A stretch of 64,000 nt of DNA from CBDCDJ01 sp965215355 (lineage in GTDB: Bacteria > Deinococcota > Deinococci > Deinococcales > Trueperaceae). The stretch spans positions 3,162,001 through 3,226,000 of the forward strand of contig CBDCDJ010000007.1 in NCBI GenBank assembly GCA_965215355.1. The letters are read 5' to 3'. Both the position numbers and the translations under genes were made by a program. Shown here piece by piece: positions 41,247-49,118 of the stretch (within the stretch, counting starts at the first letter, position 1; the number at the start of each line of letters is the position of its first letter). Below the pieces are notes generated by a model. That model was not told the origin of the DNA and did not search any database. It saw only the letters and a list, made by a program, of their open reading frames with translations.

Positions 41247-41477
41247 ATGGACTTGCGCGAACAAATACAAGAACGCATCGCTAAGTTAGATGATGCTGTG
41301 TTGCCCGACCTGCTGCTGGACTTAGACGCTTTAGAAGCAAGACAAAGCCACGAGTTTCCTCGAGACTTTATAGAGATGATGAACCGCGCCCCCGAACGCA
41401 ACACGCACATGAGTAGTGAGGAAGCCTTAAAGCTCGCGACCGAAGAGGTGAAAGCTCATAGGCAAAGCCGCCGTTAA
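41247..41477 (+). CDS. Antitoxin-like protein paired with a PIN toxin remnant
   Basis: 76 residues, MDLREQIQERIAKLDDAVLPDLLLDLDALEARQSH..., helical, with a C-terminal MSSEEALKLATEEVKAHRQSRR. I recognise no exact family, but its stop overlaps by 1 nt the start of a PIN-domain frame (TAATG), the arrangement of COG1569-type PIN toxin-antitoxin modules. ATG 41247 is supported by TATCCT 6 nt upstream. The partner toxin is truncated, so this antitoxin may be an orphan. Confidence 0.65.
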   Translation: MDLREQIQERIAKLDDAVLPDLLLDLDALEARQSHEFPRDFIEMMNRAPERNTHMSSEEALKLATEEVKAHRQSRR

Positions 41478-41656
41478 TGCGAGTTGTGCTCGACACCAAC
41501 ATTTTCATATCCGCTTTAATAACCCCCGAAGGGCTTCCTTTTCAGAGTGTAAAGCTATGGCTTGAGCGTTTAGCTTTGAATTCTAAAAATGGGTGCTACA
41601 GTCCTATATCTCAAAAATATTGCAGTACTACTCTTCATTATCAGAGACTTGTCTGA
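41477..41656 (+). pseudogene. PIN-domain toxin (COG1569-like), truncated
   Basis: ATG 41477 opens MRVVLDTNIFISALITPEG, the unmistakable N-terminus of PIN-family toxins (catalytic D6), then FQSVKLWLERL. After about 35 residues the sequence no longer fits the family, becomes AT-rich, and stops at TGA 41654-41656 after 59 residues; intact members have about 140. The remaining acidic residues of the active site are missing. Its last 29 bases overlap the convergent AT-rich gene, suggesting that acquisition of that gene removed the toxin's C-terminal two-thirds. Confidence 0.75.
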
Positions 41657-42236
41657 GTAGTACTTCGCGGACGTGGCGTCTAGCAAACCTTTGTGCTCTA
41701 GGTAAATTTCTGATTTCACGCTGATTTAACTCGTCAATCAATTTGACCAAACTTTCCCTATATTTATTTTCTAGCTTTGATAGAGAGGTGTCGTCTTCAA
41801 TTTGAACACGAATTTGTTTTCTTCTTGCTCGTGCAAGCTGTGCTTCTTCATAATCTCGATATGCTGTTGCCAAACTTACTACTCCGTCAGGCAAATATTT
41901 TAGAACATAGCGAACGATGATAATCGCCGTTATAGAGTCGATATTTGAAATTAACTCTCTCACAACAAGCTCTAATGAACCTTGACGGAGAGAGGAAAAT
42001 TTCAACTGTATATCAGGTCGCTTTGAGTAGCTGAGCAAGCTGTAAGTTATAAGTCGGCCATAAGTGCGGTCAATAACATCTAGGTATGAAGTTAACTCAC
42101 GAACAACTAGATTTTCATCATCAACTGTGATTGCTAATTCCAAGTAATCTTCGCTGAAGCCATAATCAGAAATGACTAAATCAACAAGTTGATTTAAAGC
42201 CCTACGAGGTTTGACGATGGAAAGTTCAGATGCCAT
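41628..42236 (-). CDS. Unknown AT-rich gene, probably horizontally acquired
   Basis: A 202-residue protein without a family I recognise. It is charged at both ends; the centre (LKFSSLRQGSLELVVRELISNIDSITAIIIVRYVLKYL) has a hydrophobic stretch near residues 95-115 that could be one membrane helix, and the C-terminal half (YRDYEEAQLARARRKQIRVQIEDDTSLSKLENKYRESLVKLIDEL) is coiled-coil-like. Its DNA is about 35-40% GC against over 60% around it and holds no CTCGAG. TAGAAT lies upstream of ATG 42236. The segment DRTYGRLITYSLLSY followed by RQGSLELV hints at a sensor/effector layout, but this is only an impression. Confidence 0.6.
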   Translation of the reverse strand: MASELSIVKPRRALNQLVDLVISDYGFSEDYLELAITVDDENLVVRELTSYLDVIDRTYGRLITYSLLSYSKRPDIQLKFSSLRQGSLELVVRELISNIDSITAIIIVRYVLKYLPDGVVSLATAYRDYEEAQLARARRKQIRVQIEDDTSLSKLENKYRESLVKLIDELNQREIRNLPRAQRFARRHVREVLLRQVSDNEE

Positions 42237-42282
42237 TTATAATTTGCATTCTACACATAATGTTCATTTGCTAGTCCGAAAA

Positions 42283-43130
42283 TCACATTGAAGCTTTGTC
42301 TGCCCCAACTTTCTCTATGTGGTATCCCTCGGGATAGCTGCGCGTCGGCGGCAAACGGTACGGCTCCCGGCGCGGCGGCAACAGGCGCAGCACTTTTTTC
42401 GCAGCCACAGCCCTGTTTCTACTAGCACTTTCGCCCACAGCCGCGGCTCGGGAAACCCAAACGCCTCCCGCATGGGCCGGTCCATCACCGCGTAGACGAG
42501 TTGCGCGCCCAGAGGCCAGAGCGGTTTAGGCAGCGTCCAACTCAAAAACAGGTCTCTGGTCGCCTCGGCGAGCAGCGCGTTGTTCGGGCTGTAGGCGAAG
42601 TGCTCGGACTCGTACCGGCGGTTGTAGCGCTCAAACGCCTCATAATCGGGGATGTCACGGATGTTCATGCGCCGCCCGACCTCACGCCAGAAATAGTACG
42701 AGGCTTGTTTTTCGTTGTCGCTCAAGGGTCGCCAGCCGTAGCGCGCATTCCAGCGAATAGGCTCGAAGACGAACGTTGACAGCACGTACAAAAACTCGTC
42801 GTTCGAAATCGCGTAATGGCCGTGAATCTGGTTCATCCGCCGAAGCGCCGCACGGCCTTCCGGGCTGCTGTAGCCGTGAAAGCCGAGGGTCGAAATGATA
42901 ATCGTCGTGTCGTCGTAGCGCTTCTGGGTACGTTCGGTAAATTCGCGGGTTGTGACCAACAGTTCGGAACTCTTCGGTACCGCGAAGGTGCGCAGCAACG
43001 CGAGTTCGTAAGCGCGCTGGGTGTCCCAAGGGAAGTCGTAAGCGGCGCTTAAAAAAACGATGCGTTCGTGGTCGCGCCGGGGCTCGAGCAGCTCTATCTC
43101 GCGCAGGACCGCAAACCTGTCAGCCGTCAT
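42283..43130 (-). pseudogene. Oxygenase MpaB family (DUF2236) protein with C-terminal frameshift
   Basis: The main frame from 43130 carries the DUF2236/MpaB signature: TTIIISTLGFHGYSSPEGRAALRRMNQIHGHYAISNDEFLYVLSTFVFEPIRWN with haem-binding-type histidines, and FSWTLPKPLWPLGAQLVYAVMDRPMREAFGFP. After LWLRKK the frame turns to improbable CCACCRRAGSR and stops at 42315. In the next frame the family continues as VLRLLPPRREPYRLPPTRSYPEGYHIEKVG to TGA 42283. Restoring one A in the run at 42394-42399 (six A's, seven needed) gives a normal 282-residue protein. Its start overlaps the photolyase stop by 11 nt. Confidence 0.78.
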
Positions 43131-44508
43131 GCCCGGCCCGGTCCATCAGTTCGGCGACCTTTTCGACGTAGGCGTCCGGGTCGGCCTTGCGTTTCAAACC
43201 GGCCGCGTTCATGTAGCGCACCTTGCCGAACACGGCGCGCTCTCGCCAGGGCCGGTCGTGGTTGCCGTAAACCCAGGCGACGTTTGAAAACGAGTTGGCG
43301 TCGCGGCCGTCCAAAAAATACTTGTTGTTGATGCGTAGCGTGACGTCGTGACCCTCTTGCGAGCTGGGCGTCCACTCGAGAATCTTCTTGCCCCAGTACA
43401 TCCGCATGTAGTTGTGCATGTACCCTGTGTAACGCATCTCGTTCATGGCGGCGTTCCAGTAGGGGTCGTGGGTCGCGGCGTTCTCGAGCTGCTCCGCGGT
43501 GTAGACGTACTCGCGTTCGTCGCTCGCGTGCTCGGTGAGGGTTTTTTCGGCCCAGTCGGGGATGCAGTCGTAGGTGTCGTAGTTCTCGGTGAAGTTCACA
43601 AAGTTCATGGTGAGTTCGCGCCGGACGACGAGTTCTTCGACGTAAGTTTCGATGTTTTTTTGCGAGCCTCCCGAGTGCCGCACCGCTTGGGCCAACCACA
43701 CGGGCGAAACTTGCCCGAAGTGGAGGTACTTGCTCATGTGTGACACGTCGTTCGTCTGCGGCTGGTTGCGGTGCTCGGCGTAGTCGCCGAACAGGTTGTC
43801 TAAAAAGTTTTCTACGATGGCCTTGCCGCGGCTCGTGCCGCCCTCGAAAAACTCGGTGACGGGTAGGACTTGCTGCTCGAGCTTCAGACTTTTAGCGAGT
43901 TTGACGGGGTCTTGTAAGTCCACGCCGTCGATGTTCAAACCCAAAGAAGATCGGTTCACCGCCGTCGTTGACAGGTCGACGAGGAACTTCTCCAGATGCT
44001 TGTGGATTTTGGGCCGCAAGGTGCGCGCCGCGTACTCGCGTTTGTTGCTGGCAAGCTCGACCGGCACCACCACGTCACCCTCTATTTGGACGACCCTGCA
44101 GGCGGCCTCGTCCGCCACCCGCTCCCGCCACTTTTTTTGAATGTTGAGGTAGCCGCGGTCGGTGACGAGGAGCGCGGCGTTTTTGGAGAGGTTGAGGGCG
44201 ACCTCGTCGGGACTGCCGCGCTGCACGACCATTCGGACGTCGCGGTCTTTCAGGGCGGCTTGGGTTTCTTTCAGGCCCTCGAGCATGAACGTGTAGTGCC
44301 GCAGGTTCGCCTCGGGGTAGTCGTCCATCAGTCCGAAACCGACCAGCAGGGGTTTTTTAAGACTGTTGGCCTGCTGAACCCCGTACTCCAGGGCCGGGTT
44401 GTCCTCGGCGCGCTGCGACTGCTGCATCCAGTACAGCACGTAGTCGCCGTCTTGGGGTTGGGTATCGTTGAGCGTTTGCACGCGCTCGGCTTGGATTTCG
44501 CTCGTCAT
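43120..44508 (-). CDS. Deoxyribodipyrimidine photolyase, class II CPD type
   Basis: The 462-residue flavoprotein splits cyclobutane pyrimidine dimers using blue light. Class II features are VLYWMQQSQRAEDNPALEYGVQQAN at the N-terminus, SHMSKYLHFGQVSPVWLA, ELVVRRELTMNFVNF, YMHNYMRMYWGKKILEW and NNKYFLDGRDANSFSNVAWVYGNHDRPWRERAVFGKVRYMNAAGLKRK. Leaderless start: TAGGCT ends 6 nt before ATG 44508. The next gene (MpaB family) overlaps its stop by 11 nt, so the two share a transcript. Confidence 0.95.
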   Translation of the reverse strand: MTSEIQAERVQTLNDTQPQDGDYVLYWMQQSQRAEDNPALEYGVQQANSLKKPLLVGFGLMDDYPEANLRHYTFMLEGLKETQAALKDRDVRMVVQRGSPDEVALNLSKNAALLVTDRGYLNIQKKWRERVADEAACRVVQIEGDVVVPVELASNKREYAARTLRPKIHKHLEKFLVDLSTTAVNRSSLGLNIDGVDLQDPVKLAKSLKLEQQVLPVTEFFEGGTSRGKAIVENFLDNLFGDYAEHRNQPQTNDVSHMSKYLHFGQVSPVWLAQAVRHSGGSQKNIETYVEELVVRRELTMNFVNFTENYDTYDCIPDWAEKTLTEHASDEREYVYTAEQLENAATHDPYWNAAMNEMRYTGYMHNYMRMYWGKKILEWTPSSQEGHDVTLRINNKYFLDGRDANSFSNVAWVYGNHDRPWRERAVFGKVRYMNAAGLKRKADPDAYVEKVAELMDRAGHDG

Positions 44509-44514
44509 GCGTTC

Positions 44515-44520
44515 AGCCTA
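44515..44520 (-). promoter_or_regulatory. -10 box TAGGCT of the photolyase, leaderless spacing
   Basis: TAGGCT on the minus strand ends 6 nt before ATG 44508. Confidence 0.5.
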
Positions 44521-44594
44521 AACGGTGCGTGAGGGTCGCGGCTGCAAGCACGCTCACAGGTTTTTGCCGGCACAGGTTTGCCGATGATGCGTCG

Positions 44595-45386
44595 CTACGC
44601 CGTCTCTCGCCTGTAGCGCGCCAACACAAAGCAGTAAACGCCGTAAGCGGCCAGCCCCACGCCGGTGACGCCGAGCAGCCACGGACCGTAAGGCTGGCCC
44701 TGCAGCGCGTCCAGCGCCTTGCCCAAACCGCCCGCCTCACTCGCGTCGGCGCTGAGCGCGGCCTGCAGCAAAAACCAACCGATGATGAAGTACACGACGC
44801 TCCTGGCCGCGTAGCCCACGCGCCCCACCCGCGTCGCCCAGGTTAGCTCACTGCTGCTCATTTCGCCCGTCCTAAACTCCTCGACAAACTTGGCGCTGAC
44901 GGCCTGGTAAAGCTGGTAAAGACCGCCCAACACGACGCCGACACCCACCGCGCCGACCAGCCAGCGACCGAACGGCACTTGCAGCAGCGTGGCCGTCCAG
45001 TCCTGCGCGCCGCCCCCACCGCCCCCGCCACCCAAAATAATCTGCACCGCCGCGACGGTGAGGCCCGCGTACGCGACGCCGCTGCCCACGTAGCCGACGC
45101 GTTTGCCGATGCCTGAAGCGTCGTCACCTTCGTTGCCCGAGTCGGCGAAGCCCTGCACAAAGCGCCACAGCGCGTAAGCCGCCAGGCCGAGCGCGACGAC
45201 GGCGAGCAGAACTTGCCCAAAAGGCTGCTGGGCTATTTTGCTCAGCGCGCCCTGCGACCCGGCTTGCGCCGCCCCCTGCGCCGCCAGACCGCCGATAATC
45301 AGGTAGACGACACCCTTGGCCGCGTAGCCGACGCGGGCCAAAACGGGTAGGGCGTTCGACGCCTGACCGCCTGCTTTTGTACTCAC
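44595..45386 (-). CDS. DUF1206 family membrane protein (three repeats)
   Basis: 263 residues with six membrane helices in three internal repeats of about 80 residues. Each repeat opens with a variant of RVGYxAKGVVYLIIGG (LARVGYAAKGVVYLIIGGLAAQ; GKRVGYVGSGVAYAGLTVAAV; VGRVGYAARSVVYFIIGWFLL) and ends with a PFGxWLLxxVGxGLxxYGLY block, which defines DUF1206. A run of eight glycines follows the second repeat's first helix. Function unknown. GTG 45386 is the start. Confidence 0.88.
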   Translation of the reverse strand: MSTKAGGQASNALPVLARVGYAAKGVVYLIIGGLAAQGAAQAGSQGALSKIAQQPFGQVLLAVVALGLAAYALWRFVQGFADSGNEGDDASGIGKRVGYVGSGVAYAGLTVAAVQIILGGGGGGGGAQDWTATLLQVPFGRWLVGAVGVGVVLGGLYQLYQAVSAKFVEEFRTGEMSSSELTWATRVGRVGYAARSVVYFIIGWFLLQAALSADASEAGGLGKALDALQGQPYGPWLLGVTGVGLAAYGVYCFVLARYRRETA

Positions 45387-45470
45387 CTGTACCCCCTCAT
45401 CTGTAAATTTTAGCTCGAGCCGAGCGCGCCGAAACCGGCGAGCGGATGGGTTCTCAAAGCCTGACGCTCA

Positions 45471-45758
45471 TCAAAGACTAACATAGTGCTCGACCGTCGG
45501 AAACGGGTCGTAAAAACGGTGCAGCAACGCCCGCCATTCCTGATAAGCCGCCGACCCCCTGAAGCCGACGGTGTGGTCTTCCAGGGTTTGCCACTGCACC
45601 AGGAGGAGGTAGCGGTGGTCGTCCTCTATACAGCGTTTCAACTCGTGTGAGATACAGCCAGGCACTGACGCGATGATACTCTCGGCCCGAGCGAACGCGG
45701 CCTCGAAGTTTTCGGCCTCACCTCTTTTAACGTTCAAAACGGCGACCTCTAAAACCAT
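45471..45758 (-). CDS. Antibiotic biosynthesis monooxygenase (ABM) domain protein
   Basis: A 95-residue ferredoxin-like dimeric alpha+beta protein: MVLEVAVLNVKRGEAENFEAAFARAESIIASVPGCISHELKRCIEDDHRYLLLVQWQTLEDH fits the ABM family (quinol or haem-type monooxygenases, many of unknown substrate). ATG 45758 is fixed by AGGAGG 5 nt upstream, with TATCCT as -10, so it is a leadered gene; the frame continues upstream through the promoter. It diverges from the DUF427 gene. Confidence 0.85.
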   Translation of the reverse strand: MVLEVAVLNVKRGEAENFEAAFARAESIIASVPGCISHELKRCIEDDHRYLLLVQWQTLEDHTVGFRGSAAYQEWRALLHRFYDPFPTVEHYVSL

Positions 45759-45848
45759 GACGGCCTCCTGGACCCTTTGAGAGGATAGCTCGAGCGGATA
45801 CACGCGCACAGGGTAGGCCGGCGCGAAGTCGGGCGGCGCGAGAAAAGC

Positions 45849-45854
45849 TAAGCT
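45849..45854 (+). promoter_or_regulatory. -10 box TAAGCT, leaderless spacing
   Basis: TAAGCT ends 7 nt before GTG 45862 of the DUF427 gene. Confidence 0.5.
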
Positions 45855-45861
45855 GACGGCC

Positions 45862-46353
45862 GTGAGGCGTCGTGTTGCACCGCAAGCGGGCCAAGAATCC
45901 GTCTGGGACTACCCGCGCCCGCCGCGGGTCGAAGCTTTTGACAAGCGGGTGCGGGTTGTTTTCAACCGGGTGACGATTGCCGACAGCCGACACGCCAAGC
46001 GCGTGCTCGAGACCAGCCACCCGCCGGTTTACTACCTGCCGCAAAGCGATATTTTGACGGGCTACCTCACCCCGACCGAGCGCACCACCTTTTGCGAGTC
46101 CAAGGGGCGGGCGCGTTACTGGACGCTGCGCGTCGGCGACCGGGAAGTTCACAACGCCGCCTGGAGTTACCCAGCACCCTCGCCGGGTTTTGAAGCTATC
46201 CGCTACCACCTCGCTTTTTATCCGAGCAAGATGGACGCCTGCTACGTCGGCGAGGAACGCGTGCAAGCTCAAGCGGGCGACTTTTACGGCGGCTGGATAA
46301 CCGCGAACGTCGTCGGGCCGTTCAAGGGCGGGCCGGGGACGTTCAGCTGGTGA
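45862..46353 (+). CDS. DUF427 domain-containing protein
   Basis: The 163-residue protein matches DUF427 end to end: ESVWDYPRPPRVE, VTIADSRHAKRVLETSHPPVYYLP, TTFCESKGRARYW, HNAAWSYPAPSPGFEAIRYHLAFYP, QAQAGDFYGGWIT and VVGPFKGGPGTFSW. The family forms a compact beta fold with a conserved cysteine and is of unknown function. The start is GTG 45862, backed by TAAGCT 7 nt upstream. Monocistronic, followed by a 240-nt spacer. Confidence 0.9.
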   Translation: MRRRVAPQAGQESVWDYPRPPRVEAFDKRVRVVFNRVTIADSRHAKRVLETSHPPVYYLPQSDILTGYLTPTERTTFCESKGRARYWTLRVGDREVHNAAWSYPAPSPGFEAIRYHLAFYPSKMDACYVGEERVQAQAGDFYGGWITANVVGPFKGGPGTFSW

Positions 46354-46581
46354 GAATGTGAAATGTTCGACAAAGTTGTTTTTTTTTACAAGCTAGACTG
46401 ACAACCGGTGTCCTGACGGTTGGCAGCCTCCAGACCTGTAATCGGAATTTCCACGCATTGGGCGTACAGCGGAGGTTGGTATCCCCCGGCCGAACAGGCG
46501 CTGACCCGCCCCAGCGTTTGAGTTCCTGTCAAACGCCGGGGCGGTCCTGAATTGCCGCCAACCGCGCCGCTTCATAAAGCG
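46354..46581. other. Spacer with strong hairpin, no gene seen
   Basis: The stretch after the DUF427 gene contains CCTCC/GGAGG complementary words (near 46429 and 46471) and the hairpin at 46506-46544. I tested it for tRNA and molybdenum-cofactor riboswitch features and saw neither. Confidence 0.35.
46506..46544. terminator. Strong GC-rich hairpin upstream of the MOSC gene
   Basis: CCGCCCC-A-GCGTTTGA (46506-46521) pairs with TCAAACGC-C-GGGGCGG (46529-46544) with one mismatch and a 7-nt loop. No T tract follows. It may be a rho-independent-like end of the DUF427 message or an RNA element. The MOSC -10 box lies downstream of it, so it is not in the MOSC mRNA if that promoter is used. Confidence 0.5.
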
Positions 46582-46587
46582 TAAACT
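46582..46587 (+). promoter_or_regulatory. -10 box TAAACT, leaderless spacing
   Basis: TAAACT ends 7 nt before ATG 46595 of the MOSC gene. Confidence 0.5.
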
Positions 46588-46594
46588 GGTCACC

Positions 46595-47242
46595 ATGAAC
46601 CTTCTCTCGGTCAACCGCAGCCCGCCCAAACCCATCACCGTCGGCGTACGTGCCGACCTCACAGGTATTTTCAAGACGCCCGCCGGTGAACCCGTGCGGG
46701 TCGGTGAACTCGGCCTTGAAGAGGACGTGCAAGTCTCCAAACAGCACCACGGCGGCCCCGACCAGGCTGTCTATCTGTACAGCGCCGAAGACTACGCCTG
46801 GTTTTCAAGTGAACTGGGTCGCGACCTCGCGCCGGGCACGTTTGGAGAAAACCTGACGCTGTCGAGTTTCGGCGCAAACACGCTCTATATAGGCGACCGT
46901 TTGCAGATAGGTGAGGTTTTGTTGGAACTCACCGCGCCGCGCCTGCCCTGCGCGACCCTGGCCGCGCGGATGGGCGACACGGGCTTTGTCAAACGCTTCA
47001 AAGAGGCCGAACGACCCGGCGTTTACGCCCGAGTGCTCAGCCACGGCTCACTCCGCCGCGGCGACGAGGTCGTCTATACCCGCGGCGACAGTGACGTGAC
47101 GGCGCTCGAGCTGTTTCGCGACCATTACGACAAAACCCGCACGCCTGCGGCGCTCGAGCGTTTTTTAAGTGCGCCCGTCGCCGCGCGCAGCCGCCAAGAG
47201 TTGCGCGAGCGTCTGGCAAAAGCGCTAGCCGGGTTCGCTTAA
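46595..47242 (+). CDS. MOSC domain-containing protein (YiiM-like)
   Basis: 215 residues. VSKQHHGGPDQAVYLYSAEDYAWFSSELGRDLAPGTFGENLT and LQIGEVLLELTAPRLPCATLAARMG, with the conserved cysteine in RLPC, define a MOSC domain; the C-terminal helical part (TALELFRDHYDKTRTPAALERFL) fits the YiiM 3-alpha extension. YiiM-type proteins use molybdenum cofactor to reduce N-hydroxylated compounds such as 6-hydroxylaminopurine. Start ATG 46595 is leaderless-type. The 3' end overlaps the convergent M20 peptidase gene by 18 nt. Confidence 0.88.
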   Translation: MNLLSVNRSPPKPITVGVRADLTGIFKTPAGEPVRVGELGLEEDVQVSKQHHGGPDQAVYLYSAEDYAWFSSELGRDLAPGTFGENLTLSSFGANTLYIGDRLQIGEVLLELTAPRLPCATLAARMGDTGFVKRFKEAERPGVYARVLSHGSLRRGDEVVYTRGDSDVTALELFRDHYDKTRTPAALERFLSAPVAARSRQELRERLAKALAGFA

Positions 47243-48352
47243 ACGTTTCAGCAGTTCGCTGAACGCGCGGTAACCTGTCAAAAGAGAACCGGGCTCGAGC
47301 CACTCGCTCAAGCGGTGCGCGTCGCCGCCGACATAAACCCCGAACGAAATCGCGGGCAGACCCGCCGCCATCGCCGCGTTGGCGTCGGTGCTGCTCGCCG
47401 CCTCGCGCGGGACGACGTCGACCCCTTGCAGGGCGCCCCGCGCCGCGGCTACGAGCGCTGCGTTGTCGCTGACAGCGGCGGGCCGGTCACCGACCTGCAC
47501 CACCTCGGCCCGCACCTCGTGCTGCCGCGCGACACGCCTGACCGCTTTGAGAGCGTCGCGCTCCAAGCGCGCCAACACGTCGGCGTCCAGACTGCGCAGG
47601 TCGAGGTTGAAGCGGGCTTCTTGGGCAATCGCGTTCACGCTGGTGCCGCCCGAAACCTGGCCCACGTTGAGGCTGCTGCGCGGCTCGCGGGGGACCTCGA
47701 GGCGGGTGAGGGCGTGAACCGCGTCGCCGAGGGCGTGAACCGCGCTCGAGCTGGGGTAGTCGCCCCAGGAGTGCCCGCCCGCCGCTTCGAGCGTCACCTC
47801 GAAGCGTTTCGAGCCGACCGCCCGGTTCACGATCGTGCCCAGGTGGCCGTCGAGCGCCACGACCAGCTCGAAGTCCGCGGCCCGCGTCATGAGTTCACGA
47901 ATCCCGCGCAGGTTGCCCAAACCCTCTTCGCCGACCGTGGCGGCCAGGGTCAAGCGCGGGCGCGCCGTTTCACTGGTTTTACCCACAGTTTTATCGTCGG
48001 CGGCCAGCTGGGCGTAGCGCACCAGCACCGCCAAGCTCGCGCTGTTGTCGCCGATGCCCGGCGCGGTGAGCTTGCCGTTCCGCTCTTTGACCGTGACGTC
48101 GGTCGCGGCCGGAAACACCGTGTCGAGGTGCGCGGCGACGAGGACGCGGGGGCCAAAGCCGCCGGGCACGCGGGCCGTTACGTTGCCGACGCGGTCGCGA
48201 CGGGGCTCGAGCCCAGCCTCACTTAAAAGACCGGCGACCAGGTCGGCTCGAGCCTCCTCTGCAAAGGTCGGCGCGGGCGTCTCGCAGATGCGGCGTAGAA
48301 GCGCGAGGAGCGGCTTCAGGTCGGGTGAAGCCGGTTGAACGGGCGGCGTCAT
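47225..48352 (-). CDS. M20 family metallopeptidase
   Basis: A 375-residue zinc peptidase of the M20/M28 group. Metal ligands and neighbours: VLVAAHLDTVFPAATD (H, D), APGIGDNSASLAVLV (D), LAATVGEEGLGNLRGI (EE) and SSTDANAAMAAGLPAISFG; the dimerisation domain is RFEVTLEAAGGHSWGDYPSSSAVHAL. It resembles tripeptidase PepT-like M20B enzymes; the substrate is uncertain. Leaderless start: TATTCT ends 7 nt before ATG 48352. Confidence 0.9.
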   Translation of the reverse strand: MTPPVQPASPDLKPLLALLRRICETPAPTFAEEARADLVAGLLSEAGLEPRRDRVGNVTARVPGGFGPRVLVAAHLDTVFPAATDVTVKERNGKLTAPGIGDNSASLAVLVRYAQLAADDKTVGKTSETARPRLTLAATVGEEGLGNLRGIRELMTRAADFELVVALDGHLGTIVNRAVGSKRFEVTLEAAGGHSWGDYPSSSAVHALGDAVHALTRLEVPREPRSSLNVGQVSGGTSVNAIAQEARFNLDLRSLDADVLARLERDALKAVRRVARQHEVRAEVVQVGDRPAAVSDNAALVAAARGALQGVDVVPREAASSTDANAAMAAGLPAISFGVYVGGDAHRLSEWLEPGSLLTGYRAFSELLKRLSEPG

Positions 48353-48359
48353 GGTGCTG

Positions 48360-48365
48360 AGAATA
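48360..48365 (-). promoter_or_regulatory. -10 box TATTCT, leaderless spacing
   Basis: TATTCT on the minus strand ends 7 nt before ATG 48352. Confidence 0.5.
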
Positions 48366-48380
48366 CCCTACGGCACCCTC

Positions 48381-49046
48381 TTACGGCCCCTCCACCAGCG
48401 AGGCGATGCCCTCCCGCAGCGCGTACAGGGCGGCCTGGGTGCGGTTGTTGAGGCGCAGTTTTGAAAAAATCTCGGACAGGCGGTTGCGCACCGTTTTTTC
48501 GCTGACGTTCAGCGCGTCGGCAATCTGCAGGTTCGAGGCCCCCTGGGCGAGCAGGCGCAAAATGTCCACCTCACGCTCGGTGAGTTCGCTCAGGCGGTGC
48601 TCCGGGTGGTCGGGCACGGCCTCTTTCACCTTCTTGAACTCGCTCAAAATCGAGGCGGCCATCTCGGCGTTGAGCAGCGCTTCGCCGTCGGCGACGCGGT
48701 GAATGGCGCTGATGAGGTCGTTGGCGTCGGCGTCTTTGAGCAGGTAGCCGCGCGCGCCCACCTTGATGGCCTCGAACACGTAAGTGTCTTGGCGGTACAT
48801 CGTCAGGATGATGACTTTGGTTTCGGGCTGCTCGGCGAGAATCGCCTTCGTCGCGGCGACGCCGTCCAAGTCGGGCATTTGAATGTCCATGAGCACCACG
48901 TCGGGTCGGGTCTGCAGCGCGTAGCGCACCGCCTCGCGCCCGGTCGCCGCCTCGCCGATGACCCGGAACCCCTCTTCGGTTTCCAAGATGCTCTTCAAAC
49001 CCTGCCGAAACAGCGCGTGGTCGTCACAGAGCAAAATCCGCGTCAT
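48381..49046 (-). CDS. NarL/FixJ-type response regulator
   Basis: A 221-residue two-domain regulator. The receiver domain has ILLCDDHALFRQG (acidic pocket), the phosphoacceptor D54 in VVLMDIQMPDLDG, and the conserved LTM...K in ILTMYRQDTYVFEAIKVGARGYLLKDA. The LuxR-type DNA-binding domain is LTEREVDILRLLAQGASNLQIADALNVSEKTVRNRLSEIFSKLRLNNRTQAA. No histidine kinase is next to it in this window, so its partner is elsewhere. Start ATG 49046 is leaderless-type (TAGCAT 7 nt upstream). Confidence 0.95.
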   Translation of the reverse strand: MTRILLCDDHALFRQGLKSILETEEGFRVIGEAATGREAVRYALQTRPDVVLMDIQMPDLDGVAATKAILAEQPETKVIILTMYRQDTYVFEAIKVGARGYLLKDADANDLISAIHRVADGEALLNAEMAASILSEFKKVKEAVPDHPEHRLSELTEREVDILRLLAQGASNLQIADALNVSEKTVRNRLSEIFSKLRLNNRTQAALYALREGIASLVEGP

Positions 49047-49053
49047 AGCCGTT

Positions 49054-49059
49054 ATGCTA
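49054..49059 (-). promoter_or_regulatory. -10 box TAGCAT, leaderless spacing
   Basis: TAGCAT on the minus strand ends 7 nt before ATG 49046. Confidence 0.45.
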
Positions 49060-49107
49060 GCCCGGACACGTGCGTGGTACCGTAGGCAGAGACTAGAAGA
49101 GAAAGCG

Positions 49108-49113
49108 TAAGGT
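49108..49113 (+). promoter_or_regulatory. -10 box TAAGGT, leaderless spacing
   Basis: TAAGGT ends 5 nt before GTG 49119 of the dsRNA-binding gene. Confidence 0.4.
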
Positions 49114-49118
49114 GACGT

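Noticed and set aside
46400..46594. Possible tRNA or molybdenum-cofactor riboswitch before the MOSC gene
   Set aside because: No cloverleaf can be drawn, and the conserved Moco RNA words are missing; only an isolated hairpin remains.
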